The notes beneath the pieces were generated by a model, which was given only the letters and a program-made list of their open reading frames with translations, searched no databases and was not told the DNA's origin. Below are positions 25,168 through 36,676 of a stretch of DNA of 64,000 bases, in pieces (position 1 is the first letter of the stretch; each line of letters starts with the position of its first letter). The stretch is from the NCBI RefSeq assembly GCF_001673535.1, contig NZ_LZLY01000089.1, positions 1 through 64,000 on the forward strand, read 5' to 3'. The position numbers and the translations under genes were made by a program. This stretch comes from Mycobacterium sp. 1081908.1. Its GTDB lineage: Bacteria > Actinomycetota > Actinomycetes > Mycobacteriales > Mycobacteriaceae.

Positions 25168-27503
25168 CGTGCCCCTCCCGCCGGTGATCCCGCACCCAGG
25201 ATCTCGCGCAGGACGTAGTCGGTGTCCTCGCCCAAGTCCGGTGCGCCGCGTTCGATTCGCGCCGGGGAACGCGCCAGCCGCCACGACGGCCCCACGATCG
25301 GGCGCTGGCCTTCGCGGTGATCCGTGACGAAGCGAAACAGCTCGCGGTCCCACAAACGTTGGTCGCCGATCGTGTCGATCACGGTGGCGCTCTTGCACGC
25401 CGGCACCCCCACGGCACGCAGGCGCTGCGCCAAATCCTCGGCGTCGTGGTCAAGGGTGAGCGCCGCGAGCTCGTCGTCCAGCGCGTCGGTATGGCGGCGC
25501 CGGGCCCCCGCCGTGGCGTAGCGCGCATCGCCGGCCAGTGCCTCGGCGCCCAACACCCCACACAGCCGGCGCCATTCACCGTCGTCGGCCACGGCCACGG
25601 CGATCCACGAATCGTCCCGGCACGGGTAGCAGCCGTGTGGGCACAGGTCGGGATGCCGGTTGCCGTTGGGGCCCAGGCGCTTTCCGGTGAAGCTCTGTTC
25701 GACCAGGCAGTCGCCGACCATCGAGGACAGCGTCTCCACCGCCGACAGGTCGACGAACTGGCCCTCGCCGGTGAGATCCCGATGCAGCAACGCCACCACG
25801 GCGGCGTAGGCGGCGGCGGCCCCGACGGTGGAATCCCCGTAGCGCATGCTCGTCCCGAGGGGCGGTCCGCCCGGGTAGCCGACCAGCGACGCCAGCCCGG
25901 CCAGCGCGGCGAAGCATGGGGCATAACCGGTTTGATGCCCCAGCGGCCCTTCGTTGCCCCACATCTTGATCGACACCGAGATGATGTCGGACTTGATCGC
26001 CGCGAGCTGCTCGTAGCCCAGGCCCTGCCGCTCCATCGCGCCCGGCCGCAGGTTGTTGACGACGATGTCGCTGCGCGCGATCAACTCGCGCAGCCGCGCC
26101 ATGCCCTCGTCCGACTTGATATCGAGTTCCACGCTGAGGATCTCGTGGTTGATGCTGAGAAAGTACGGGGCGTGGTTGATGTCCGTGCCGCCGTAGGCCC
26201 GCATCTCCTCGGGGGCGCCGGCGGTTTCGACCTTGATCACTTCGGCGCCCAACTGCGCCAGGAGCTTGCCGGCGTACGGACCGGCCCACACCTTGGCCAG
26301 CTCGACGACGCGGACGCCCTGCAGCGGCCCGCCGCGCGGATGCTTGGGCGCCTTGAGTTGCGGCGCACTGACCGCCGGCGGTGTGCGCGGCGCGTCGAGG
26401 CCGCCCATGATCGAATCGGTGTGCTGGCCGAGCGTCGGTGCGGCGGAGGTGATTCGGGCCGGCGACGTGCGGAGTGCGTACGGGACGGTGGGATACGCCG
26501 CATCGCCCAACACCGGGTGGCTTACCTCCTGGAAGAACCCGCGGTGACGGTATTGCGCCGACCGGTGCAGGTCCCCGGCCTCGTTGACCGGGACCAACGG
26601 CACCCCCAAGCGTTGCGCCCGCTCGGCCGCCGACTCTTTGGCCATGTCCCGGACCCAGGCGGCGAAACCCCGCCGAAACGCGTCGACCTTTTCCGCCGTG
26701 ACGGAGAACTCCAGCCAGTCGTCCTCGAAGGCGTCGAGCCAGGCGGGATGGCCCATCAGTTCCTTTAGGCCGCTCCAATGGGCGCGGCTGGTCATGTACA
26801 GGTAGACGAAGCCGTCGGCGCAAGCGAAGAACGACGCCGGGCCCGCCTGGTCGTAATCGTCACGGCGGCCTTCTGACGGAATCTCCCCGGCGAGGAAGCG
26901 GCCCAGGATGCAGTCGGCGCGGGATACCAGCACCGCGTGCCCCGAAACGTCGATGGACTCGCCCCGGCCGGTGTGCAGCCGCCCGAACAGCGCCGACGCG
27001 ACACACAGCGCGGCGTCCAGACCCGCCTCGTAGTCCGCCAGGAAACGGCCCGGTCCCTGCAGCGGCGGCCCGCCCGGATCGGCGTGGCTCGGTGTGTGAT
27101 ACCCCCAGCCGCTGGCGTGGAACACGTTGAGGCTCTTGGCGTTCCCGAACTCGGCGGGCGCGCCGCCGCCGAAAGGCGTTATCGAACAGAACACCACCGA
27201 GGGATGCTGTTCGGACCGGCCCGAGTCCCGATCCTCGATGACCGCGTCCGCCGAGGCGATCAGCGCCTGCAGGCGCTCGGCGTCCACGACGACGGAACGC
27301 TTGTTGGTATTGAGGTAGGCGAACAGCGCGCTGCCCTCGGGCCCGTCGGCGAGGACGGGCGCCATCGCGCGAGTGCGGCTGCCGCGTTCGGGCGCCTCGA
27401 CCTTGATCACCTCGGCGCCGAAGTCGGTCAGCAGCTTTCCGCAGTACTCCCCCGCGACCGTCTCGGCCAACTCGACGATCCGGAAGCCCGTCAAGGCGGA
27501 CAT
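25164..27503 (-). CDS. Tandem-domain CaiB/BaiF (class III) CoA-transferase
   Basis: A 779-residue protein made of two complete class III CoA-transferase domains (about 1-375 and 390-779) joined by a short linker. Each domain starts with the same pattern (VELAETVAGEYCGKLL; VELAKVWAGPYAGKLL) followed by EVIKVE. The catalytic aspartate position is filled in both: Asp157 in FLADYEAG and Asp557 in MRYGDSTVG. Single-domain enzymes of about 400 residues form interlocked dimers, so this is a fused dimer. It should move CoA between acids, activating the operon's substrate without ATP. It lies 19 bases after the crotonase stop. Confidence 0.92.
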   Translation of the reverse strand: MSALTGFRIVELAETVAGEYCGKLLTDFGAEVIKVEAPERGSRTRAMAPVLADGPEGSALFAYLNTNKRSVVVDAERLQALIASADAVIEDRDSGRSEQHPSVVFCSITPFGGGAPAEFGNAKSLNVFHASGWGYHTPSHADPGGPPLQGPGRFLADYEAGLDAALCVASALFGRLHTGRGESIDVSGHAVLVSRADCILGRFLAGEIPSEGRRDDYDQAGPASFFACADGFVYLYMTSRAHWSGLKELMGHPAWLDAFEDDWLEFSVTAEKVDAFRRGFAAWVRDMAKESAAERAQRLGVPLVPVNEAGDLHRSAQYRHRGFFQEVSHPVLGDAAYPTVPYALRTSPARITSAAPTLGQHTDSIMGGLDAPRTPPAVSAPQLKAPKHPRGGPLQGVRVVELAKVWAGPYAGKLLAQLGAEVIKVETAGAPEEMRAYGGTDINHAPYFLSINHEILSVELDIKSDEGMARLRELIARSDIVVNNLRPGAMERQGLGYEQLAAIKSDIISVSIKMWGNEGPLGHQTGYAPCFAALAGLASLVGYPGGPPLGTSMRYGDSTVGAAAAYAAVVALLHRDLTGEGQFVDLSAVETLSSMVGDCLVEQSFTGKRLGPNGNRHPDLCPHGCYPCRDDSWIAVAVADDGEWRRLCGVLGAEALAGDARYATAGARRRHTDALDDELAALTLDHDAEDLAQRLRAVGVPACKSATVIDTIGDQRLWDRELFRFVTDHREGQRPIVGPSWRLARSPARIERGAPDLGEDTDYVLREILGAGSPAGGAR

Positions 27504-27522
27504 GGGCGCCCCCTCGAAGCGG

Positions 27523-28491
27523 TCAGGGCTTCTTCCGCCCCGAGCGGCTCAGGCGCCATTCCGGCGGGAAGTTCAGGTCGTTGTCCTTAACCACGTTGTT
27601 GAGGCCCTTTTCGAATGTGCCCTCGGTGAGGTCGACCTCTTGCGCGTCGTTTTGGATCAGCGGCAACATCCCCTCGACCATGCCGGTGAGGAGGCTGCCG
27701 AAGTATTCGCCCTTGTGCTGCTTGTACAGCTCCAGGAAGGTCTTCTGCACCGCGACGGTGTCAGTGGGGCGCGAGCGCGAGCACGCCATCGCGTATTTCA
27801 GCGTCTCTTCCTCCAGCTTCTCCCGCGGCACCACGCTGTTGACAAAGCCGCACTCGTACATCTCCTTCGCGCTGAACGGCCGCCCGGTGAACAGCATTTC
27901 GGAGAACTTCCGCAGGCCCATCGTCTCCGCCCACCACCAGAGGCGCGGGCCCCAGCCCACGTAGCGGAACGCGGGGTGCCCGAACAGGGCGTCGTCCGAC
28001 GACACCACCAGATCGGCGTCGCCGGCCTGATAGAAGTGCCACCCGTAGCAGTAGCCCTTGGCCTCGATGATGCTGATCTTCCGAAGCTCCTGCAACGGGC
28101 GGTTTCCTGCGCGGGCCTTGGCGTAGAAGTCCGTGACCGTGGACAGGTAACGGTACGACCCACCCGGCGGGTACTTGACGTCCTCGTCGTTGATCGCGAG
28201 CTCATGCAGCAGCGGCAGGCCGGGGTTCTCCAGCATCGGGCGTTGCTCGGGCAGGTCCCCGCCGCTGCCGAAATCCTCGCCCTCGCCGCGGATCACCACG
28301 ACCTTGACGTCGTCGTCGACGTTGCACTTGTGGATCAGGTCGGCGTAATTCTGCCGCATGCCCAACGTGGTGGCGTTCTGCGCGTCGGGACGGTCGAAGG
28401 TGATGTAGGCGATCCGGTTCGTCTTGTCCTTCTCGAACCTGATGTACTGCTCGGCTTCCTTCTTCAACTTCTCGTAGTCGTACTCGGGCAT
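27523..28491 (-). CDS. Enoyl-CoA hydratase/isomerase-family (crotonase) protein
   Basis: Crotonase-fold protein of 322 residues, longer than the usual 260. The oxyanion-hole segments are EDFGSGGDL (about 72-80) and AKGYCYGWHFYQAGDADLVV. Where many hydratases have the catalytic Glu (FGxPE), this protein reads FGHPAFRYVGWGP, so simple hydration is doubtful. A retro-aldol, hydrolase or decarboxylase reaction is possible. The ATG at 28491 follows GGAGAAG. It is third in the P450-led operon. Confidence 0.88.
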   Translation of the reverse strand: MPEYDYEKLKKEAEQYIRFEKDKTNRIAYITFDRPDAQNATTLGMRQNYADLIHKCNVDDDVKVVVIRGEGEDFGSGGDLPEQRPMLENPGLPLLHELAINDEDVKYPPGGSYRYLSTVTDFYAKARAGNRPLQELRKISIIEAKGYCYGWHFYQAGDADLVVSSDDALFGHPAFRYVGWGPRLWWWAETMGLRKFSEMLFTGRPFSAKEMYECGFVNSVVPREKLEEETLKYAMACSRSRPTDTVAVQKTFLELYKQHKGEYFGSLLTGMVEGMLPLIQNDAQEVDLTEGTFEKGLNNVVKDNDLNFPPEWRLSRSGRKKP

Positions 28492-28510
28492 GCGTTTCTT
28501 CTCCACTTCT

Positions 28511-29347
28511 CTACTTGAGCAAGGCTCCCGCGTCGACGGGCAGCGAAACGCCGGTGACATAGCGGGATTCGTCAGAGGCGAGGAACAGCACGGCGTTGCT
28601 GATGTCGGCGGCTTCCACCCACGGCACCGGCAGCGTGTGGGTCATCTGCGAGAACGGCGCGAAGTCGTCGGGTCCGGGATTCTCCAGGTCCGGCCGAAAC
28701 AGCCGAAACGTCACCTCGTTCATGGTCATCGGCGTGTTCACCTGGCTGGGGTGCACCGAATTCACCCGGATCATGTGCTGGCCCAGCTCGACCGCGAACG
28801 CGCGCATCAGGCCGATCACGCCGTGCTTCGCGGCGATGTAGTGGCCGGTGTAGGCCATCGCCTTGTGCGATCCGACCGAGCCGGTCAGCACGATCGAGCC
28901 ACCGCGTGCGCCGGCGATGATATGCGGTACACCGGCTTTCACGGTGTGCCAGACACCGGAAAGGTTCACGTCGATCATGTCCTGCCAGACGTTCTCGCGA
29001 ATCTTGTGCAGCTTGTTGCCGAACGTGCCGATGCCCGCGTTCGCGACGATTATGTCGAGACGGCCGAGTTGTTCGACGCCGCCGTCCACCGCCGCCTTGA
29101 GCGCGTCGTAGTCACGCACGTCGACCTGCGCGGTCACGATGCGACGGTTGTGCCCCTTCACCAGGTCGGCGGTTTCGGCGAGGTCCTCGGGAGTCGAATG
29201 CGGGTAGGCCAGGTTCTCGATCGGTCCGCAGACGTCGACCGCGATGATGTCGGCGCCCTCCTGCGCCAGGCGCACCGCGTGACTGCGGCCCTGCCCCCGG
29301 GCCGCGCCGCTGATAAAGGCGACCTTGCCCTCGACCCGGCCCGCCAT
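28511..29347 (-). CDS. Mycofactocin-coupled SDR-type dehydrogenase
   Basis: SDR of 278 residues. Its N-terminus (GKVAFISGAARGQGRSHAVR, then LAQEGADIIAVDVC) is the signature of the mycofactocin-coupled SDR subfamily. The long insertion after the second strand (GPIENLAYPHSTPEDL) is also typical. The dyad is YIAAK. Such enzymes hold NAD tightly and pass electrons to mycofactocin, usually oxidising alcohols. The ATG overlaps the P450 stop by one base (TGATG), which suggests it oxidises the P450's hydroxylated product. Confidence 0.92.
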   Translation of the reverse strand: MAGRVEGKVAFISGAARGQGRSHAVRLAQEGADIIAVDVCGPIENLAYPHSTPEDLAETADLVKGHNRRIVTAQVDVRDYDALKAAVDGGVEQLGRLDIIVANAGIGTFGNKLHKIRENVWQDMIDVNLSGVWHTVKAGVPHIIAGARGGSIVLTGSVGSHKAMAYTGHYIAAKHGVIGLMRAFAVELGQHMIRVNSVHPSQVNTPMTMNEVTFRLFRPDLENPGPDDFAPFSQMTHTLPVPWVEAADISNAVLFLASDESRYVTGVSLPVDAGALLK

Positions 29348-30549
29348 CAGGGCACCACGGTCGGCAGGGTTTCCCAGCCCCGCACCGACGACGTCGGGCT
29401 GAGCGTGGCGTTGGCCAGATCGGGCTCCCACACGGGGAAGCGCTTCAGGATTTCCTCCAGGGCGACCCGGCCTTCCAGCCGCGCCAGCGCCGAACCCAGG
29501 CAGAAGTGGGTGCCCACGCTGAACGTGAGGTGCGGCCGCGGTTCGCGATGGATGTCGAATCGGCCTGCGTCGGGCCCGAACTGGCGCTCGTCGCGGCACG
29601 CCGACCCGAGGAGCATCATCATCACGCTGCCTTCGGGCACGGTCTGGTCGTACAGGCTGACGTCACGGGTCACGTAGCGCGCCATGTGCGGGGCCGGCGG
29701 TTCATAGCGCAGCAGCTCCTCGATCGCCTGCGGGATGAGCCCGGGGTTGTCCACGAGCTCGCGGCGCTGATCGGGGTGCTCGGCCAAAACCTTGCCCGCC
29801 CAACCGATCAGCCGTGTCGTGGTTTCGTTCCCCGCGCCGGCGACGACGTTGAGGTACACGAGGATCTCCTCGCGAGTGAGGCGCCGGTTCACGCCCTTTT
29901 CGTCGACGAACTCGACGTTGAGCAGCTCGGTCATGATGTCGTCCGACGGATGCTCGGCGCGCCAGTCGATGTAGGCCTCGAACTGCTCGCCGACCGAGAG
30001 GCCATGCTCGGCGGCACTCATCGGCTTGCCGGGCTCGGTGCGCAGTTGGGCATTCCCACGATCGCGGATGTACTCCTGGTCGTCTTCGGGAATGCCGAGC
30101 AGCGTGCTGATGACCTTCATCGGCATGATCGCGCCGAGATCCGTGACGAAGTCGAATCGCCCCGACCCCACCAGCGGATCCAGCGATTGAGCGCAGAACT
30201 CCCGGATCATCGGCTCGAGCGCGTTGATCTTGCGGGGGGTGAACATTCGCGACAACAGTTTGCGGTGCACGTCGTGGATGGGCGGGTCCTCGAAGATCAG
30301 CATGCCCGAGGGGATTTCGAGGTTGGCCTTGATCAACTCGAGGATGACGCCGCGGGCCGAGCTGTAGGTGCCGTGGTCGACCAGGGCCTTGTTGACATCG
30401 GCGAACCGGCTCAGCGCGTAGAAGTCGTATTCGGTGTTGTAGTAGAGCGGCGCCTCGTCTCGCAGGCGGGCGAACATCGGATACGGGTCGGCGATCAGGT
30501 CGACGTCGTATGGGTCGAAATGAACATCGCTATCCGTGCTCGCCGTCAC
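29347..30549 (-). CDS. Cytochrome P450, first gene of a six-gene operon
   Basis: P450 of 400 residues. The I-helix motif is AGAGNETT (about 237-244), the K-helix ExxR is IEELLRYEPP, and the heme loop is FSVGTHFCLG (about 343-352). The AGNETT form is common in mycobacterial steroid and fatty-acid P450s. AGGAGG stands 6-11 bases before the ATG. Upstream lies a 20-bp box shared with the tetR promoter. Likely the entry hydroxylase of the pathway encoded downstream. Confidence 0.93.
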   Translation of the reverse strand: MTASTDSDVHFDPYDVDLIADPYPMFARLRDEAPLYYNTEYDFYALSRFADVNKALVDHGTYSSARGVILELIKANLEIPSGMLIFEDPPIHDVHRKLLSRMFTPRKINALEPMIREFCAQSLDPLVGSGRFDFVTDLGAIMPMKVISTLLGIPEDDQEYIRDRGNAQLRTEPGKPMSAAEHGLSVGEQFEAYIDWRAEHPSDDIMTELLNVEFVDEKGVNRRLTREEILVYLNVVAGAGNETTTRLIGWAGKVLAEHPDQRRELVDNPGLIPQAIEELLRYEPPAPHMARYVTRDVSLYDQTVPEGSVMMMLLGSACRDERQFGPDAGRFDIHREPRPHLTFSVGTHFCLGSALARLEGRVALEEILKRFPVWEPDLANATLSPTSSVRGWETLPTVVP

Positions 30550-30640
30550 GAAATCCCTCCTAGCGCCTGCATTTTCGCCTGACCATCCGGATATCCGCCG
30601 CGGCGGAATTTATACACGCCGCTTAAATACGGCCGCGTTC

Positions 30641-30660
30641 ACTCTATTCTCGTAGAGAAC
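30641..30660. promoter_or_regulatory. Predicted TetR operator of the P450 operon
   Basis: ACTCTATTCTCGTAGAGAAC contains two overlapping dyads, CTCTA-N6-TAGAG and TTCTC-GTA-GAGAA. It lies about 90 bases before the P450 start and just past the tetR stop. Fifteen of 20 positions match the box at 31387 before tetR. Confidence 0.68.
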
Positions 30661-30698
30661 CATATGGCGGGTGCTCTGGCAAGACCCTGACACCGGAC

Positions 30699-31361
30699 TC
30701 ATCGGGGTGGAGCGGTTTCGGTGAGCCGGCCCTTGTTCGGGTTCTTCAGGATGCCGGTTGCCATCGCCGTCAGGATCCCGTCGAGCTGTTCGGGACTGTC
30801 GACGACTCGGTCGCCATGGGCGAAGCGCAGCAGCAGGCCGTTGATGAAGGTGAGCGTGATGTTGCTCAGGTCCTCGACCACGGCCGACTCCAGCTCGGCG
30901 CCGCGCGGCATGAGTTGCACCAGAATTTCGCGGTGCAGCTTGGTGAATGCGTCCGTGGCCTGCTGCAGAATCGCCGCCACCGCCGGGTCGCGACTGGCCT
31001 GCATGGTCAGCTCGTAGCGGGCCCTGGTCCGCGACAACTGCGGCTCGTTGCCCGCCTGAATCACGACCTGGGACAACCGCGACGGCGACGCACTGTTTGG
31101 CGGACCGTCGGCGCCGTCGGCCTCGTCCGCCACGGACTGCAAGGTCGCCAAATCCAGCTCCGCCACCCGCTCGGCCACGGCGCGAAGCAGCGCCGAGCGG
31201 GTCCGGAAATAGAACGAGGTGGTGCCGTCCGGGACCCCGGCCTGGCGGTCGACCTTGAGATGGCTCAGCCCCTTGGCCCCGTCGTGCGCCAAGAGATGGA
31301 TCGCCGCGTCGCAAAGGTCGCGGCGGCGTTCGGTGGGGTTGGGCTTTCGTCGTTTGTCCAT
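30699..31361 (-). CDS. TetR-family regulator of the P450 operon
   Basis: Regulator of 220 residues. The helix-turn-helix is near residues 10-55 (RRDLCDAAIHLLAHDGAKGLSHLKVDRQAGVPDGTTSFYF). The ligand domain is unremarkable. The start at 31361 (MDKRRKPNPTERR) was chosen over an upstream one that would run through the operator. It is on the same strand as, and upstream of, the P450 operon, and a related 20-bp box precedes each. This indicates autoregulation plus control of the operon. Confidence 0.85.
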   Translation of the reverse strand: MDKRRKPNPTERRRDLCDAAIHLLAHDGAKGLSHLKVDRQAGVPDGTTSFYFRTRSALLRAVAERVAELDLATLQSVADEADGADGPPNSASPSRLSQVVIQAGNEPQLSRTRARYELTMQASRDPAVAAILQQATDAFTKLHREILVQLMPRGAELESAVVEDLSNITLTFINGLLLRFAHGDRVVDSPEQLDGILTAMATGILKNPNKGRLTETAPPR

Positions 31362-31386
31362 CGCAAGGTATCCGGAGCGAGAGACT

Positions 31387-31406
31387 ACTCTATATTCGTA
31401 GTGTCC
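31387..31406. promoter_or_regulatory. Predicted autoregulatory TetR operator
   Basis: ACTCTATATTCGTAGTGTCC, 26 bases before the tetR start, carries CTAC-N9-GTAG and matches the P450-operon box at 15 of 20 positions. It also lies in the divergent region shared with the SecDF-head lipoprotein gene, which may therefore respond to the same regulator. Confidence 0.62.
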
Positions 31407-31459
31407 GTAAAGAGCGTGTCGCGCCGAGACAACGGGTTGGCGGATGAAAGTCTGGTGCA

Positions 31460-32047
31460 ATGATTCACCGCGGATCCCGGGGCTCCCGCGGCCTCACGAG
31501 TGCCCTGCTGCTCGCTGCGGTGGCCTGCGGCTGCCAGTCGACGCCACACCACAACGCCCCCACCCGTACGACCACCACCGCGGCACCGACGACCACTCAG
31601 CCTGCGGCGCCCGCGGTCGTCATCCAGCCGCTGCCGGTGCGGCCGGTGCAAAAGTCGCAGCCTGCGGCGCCCAGCAAGTGCCCCGCCACGAATCCGAGCG
31701 GCCCGGTCGCGCCGACCGCCTCGCTGGTTACCTGTGACCTCGCCCGGACCACGCTGTATACGTTGGGTCCCGAGACGATGCGACTGGCGCTGATTCACGT
31801 GGATCCACCGGCGTCACTGACGTCCGGTTTCTACGAGGTGAGCCTGACAATGGACCCGCAGTCCGCGGCGGCCTGGGCGACATTCACCGCCACCCACCTG
31901 CAGGACCACGTTGCCTTCATCCGCGACGATCTGGTTCTTGAGGCGCCGATCATCGTAGAGCAGGTGACCTCCGGCAAGATCGCGTTGACCACCCAGACGG
32001 CCCAGGCCGCCGACCAGCTGGCCCAATTGGCCGGCCGCCCCGCCTAG
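31460..32047 (+). CDS. Secreted protein with SecDF P1-head-like domain
   Basis: Exported protein of 195 residues. The signal peptide ends in LLLAAVACGC, and Cys23 or Cys25 could be lipidated although the lipobox is imperfect. A Thr/Pro/Ala-rich tether follows (about 32-75). The C-terminal domain (YEVSLTMDPQSAAAWATFTA, then VAFIRDDLVLEAPIIVEQVTSG with a closing TAQAADQLAQLA) resembles the periplasmic head of SecD. It is a stand-alone head domain without membrane helices, and the function is unknown. It is divergent from tetR. Confidence 0.78.
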   Translation: MIHRGSRGSRGLTSALLLAAVACGCQSTPHHNAPTRTTTTAAPTTTQPAAPAVVIQPLPVRPVQKSQPAAPSKCPATNPSGPVAPTASLVTCDLARTTLYTLGPETMRLALIHVDPPASLTSGFYEVSLTMDPQSAAAWATFTATHLQDHVAFIRDDLVLEAPIIVEQVTSGKIALTTQTAQAADQLAQLAGRPA

Positions 32048-32048
32048 C

Positions 32049-32876
32049 ATGGACCGCCTCGGCATCGGTTTCCTCGGCGGCTTCGGCCTTCCGCCAGTGG
32101 AATTCGTCGACCTGACCGCGGACCTCGGCTGCAGGTACATGTCGGCCGTGGTGCGGGGGCTGCCGCTGGTGTCGCTCGGCTATCCGCCGTTCTCGCTGAA
32201 GGACGCGGCGCTGCGGCGAGACGTGCGGGCCGCGATGAATCACCGTGGCGTCGCGATCTCGCTGGGCGACGGGTTCCTGATCCTGCCTGGAGCCGAGATG
32301 AGCTAATTCACAAGCGATCTCGACGCGCTGGCCGAGCTCGCCGTTCCCCGGATCAACGTGGTGAGCCTCGACCCCGACCTCGGCCGCACGTTCGACCAGT
32401 TCGCGGTCCTGGCGGAACTGGCCGCCCAGCGAGGAATACAGACGGTGGTCGAACCGGTACCGGGCCTGACGGTGGGCGACCTGCCCACCGCGCTGGCCGC
32501 CCGGGAACACGTCGCGCGGCCCGACTTTCGGTTGTTGATCGACACGATGCACCTGGTGCGATCCGGTTCGACCGCCGCCGATGTCGCGGCCATCGACCCC
32601 GAACACATCGGCTACGCCCAAGTCAACGACACCACGATGCAACCGCGCGGCGACAACTACATGGAGGAAGCCGTCTACGAGCGCATGGTTCCCGGCGAGG
32701 GCGAATTGCCGCTACACGACATCCTTTCCGCGCTTCCCGCCGACATCGTGATCGAAATCGAAGTCCCCAGAAGGTCGTTGGCGCTGGCCGGCGTCGGCCC
32801 GATCGATCGCCTCCGCCCGTGCGTCGAGGCGGCGCGCCGCTTGTTGTGCGACGTGGCCGCCCGGTCAACGGGTTAG
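32049..32876 (+). pseudogene. Sugar phosphate isomerase/epimerase-like gene interrupted by an in-frame stop
   Basis: A single reading frame runs from ATG 32049 to the stop at 32874-32876, but codon 86 is TAA (32304-32306). The 85 residues before it (MDRLGIGFLGGFGLPPVEFV) and the part after it (DLDALAELAVPRINVVSLDPD, DFRLLIDTMHLVRSG, HIGYAQVNDT, PGEGELPLHDIL) together make one xylose-isomerase-like TIM barrel. The His, Asp and Glu residues typical of metal binding are all in the second part. The mutation seems recent, since nothing else is damaged. A sequencing error or readthrough cannot be excluded. Confidence 0.8.
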
Positions 32877-32879
32877 CGC

Positions 32880-33878
32880 TCAGCTCGGCTCGCGTAGCGG
32901 AAGGCCCGCGGCTCGGTAGATCGCGTCGATGACGGTCATGTTCTCGATCGCGTCTTCCGGGGTTGTCCTGACCGGTTCGCCGCGCAGGACCGACGCCGCG
33001 AAGGCGTCGAGCTGATAGGCGTAGGACGGGCGGCGCGAAAAACGCTCGACGCGCCGACCGTCGGCCGAGCGGATCGTGAGCCGGTGAAAAAGGCTGGGCA
33101 ACACCGGGTTCAGCACTCGAACCTCGCCGTGCTCGCCGACCACGCGCGCGCTGATCTGCAGCAGCTGCGACGACCACATCGAGCAGCGGATCCGGCCGGT
33201 GTGCCCGCCGGCGAACTTGACCTCGGCCGTCATGGCCCGGTCCACCCGAGGATCGCGCAATTTCGCCCGCGCGGAAACGACTTCCGGCGTCGAACCACCG
33301 AAGGTGCGGACCATGTGCACCGAGTAGCACCCGGCGTCCATCAGCGCCCCGCCGGCAAGTGAATAGTTGTAGCGGATATCGGCGAACCTCGGCAGGGGGA
33401 AGCACATGGCGGCCTCCACCCTTATCAGCTTGCCCAGCTCGCCTGAGGCGATGATTTCCTCGACGCGCCGGGTCAGCGGGTGGTAGCGATAGTGGAACGC
33501 CTCCATCACCACCCGGTCCGAATTCTCGGCGATCTCGGCGATCTCGCGTGCCTCGGCGGCGTTGGCGGTGAAGGGCTTTTCGCACAGGACGTGCTTGCCG
33601 GCGGCCACCGCGGCCCGCGTCCATTTCCCGTGCAGGCCGTTCGGCAGCGGGTTGTACACCGCGTCGATCGCCGGGTCGGCGATCAGCGCGTCGTAGCTGT
33701 CGTGCACCCGCGGGATGCCGTGCTTGGCGGCGAAGGCCCGCGCACGCTCCGAATCGCGGGCCGCCACGGCTGCCACCTCGACCTGGCTGTGTTGCTTCGC
33801 GGGGTTGACGACGGCCAAAGGCGCGATCCGGGCCGCACCCAGGATGCCGATTCGGATGGGATTGCCGTCTGCTGACAC
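32880..33878 (-). CDS. Gfo/Idh/MocA-family NAD(P) oxidoreductase
   Basis: Oxidoreductase of 332 residues. The Rossmann start is RIGILGAARIAPLAVV (about 9-24). The signature CEKPFTANAAEA has the catalytic-region Lys. The C-terminal beta-sheet domain includes GGALMDAGCYSVHMVRTFGG. Family members act on sugars, inositols or dihydrodiols. The GTG start is inferred from the nearby Rossmann fold. It is convergent with the broken isomerase gene, and the two sugar-type genes may once have belonged to one pathway. Confidence 0.87.
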   Translation of the reverse strand: MSADGNPIRIGILGAARIAPLAVVNPAKQHSQVEVAAVAARDSERARAFAAKHGIPRVHDSYDALIADPAIDAVYNPLPNGLHGKWTRAAVAAGKHVLCEKPFTANAAEAREIAEIAENSDRVVMEAFHYRYHPLTRRVEEIIASGELGKLIRVEAAMCFPLPRFADIRYNYSLAGGALMDAGCYSVHMVRTFGGSTPEVVSARAKLRDPRVDRAMTAEVKFAGGHTGRIRCSMWSSQLLQISARVVGEHGEVRVLNPVLPSLFHRLTIRSADGRRVERFSRRPSYAYQLDAFAASVLRGEPVRTTPEDAIENMTVIDAIYRAAGLPLREPS

Positions 33879-33935
33879 GGAGCCGACGCTAGCACCCGGC
33901 CGCCGCCCGCCACGGCTATCGCCGAAATCGGGCGC

Positions 33936-36656
<2,721 letters not shown>

Positions 36657-36676
36657 TTACCGTCCGGCCCGGGGAA

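Noticed and set aside
25317-26768. Long plus-strand frame antisense to the CoA-transferase
   Set aside because: No family features; the opposite strand encodes two intact CoA-transferase domains.
32358-32876. Second half of the isomerase as an independent gene
   Set aside because: It is in frame with the first half across a single TAA, has no convincing start signal, and lacks the first strands of the barrel.
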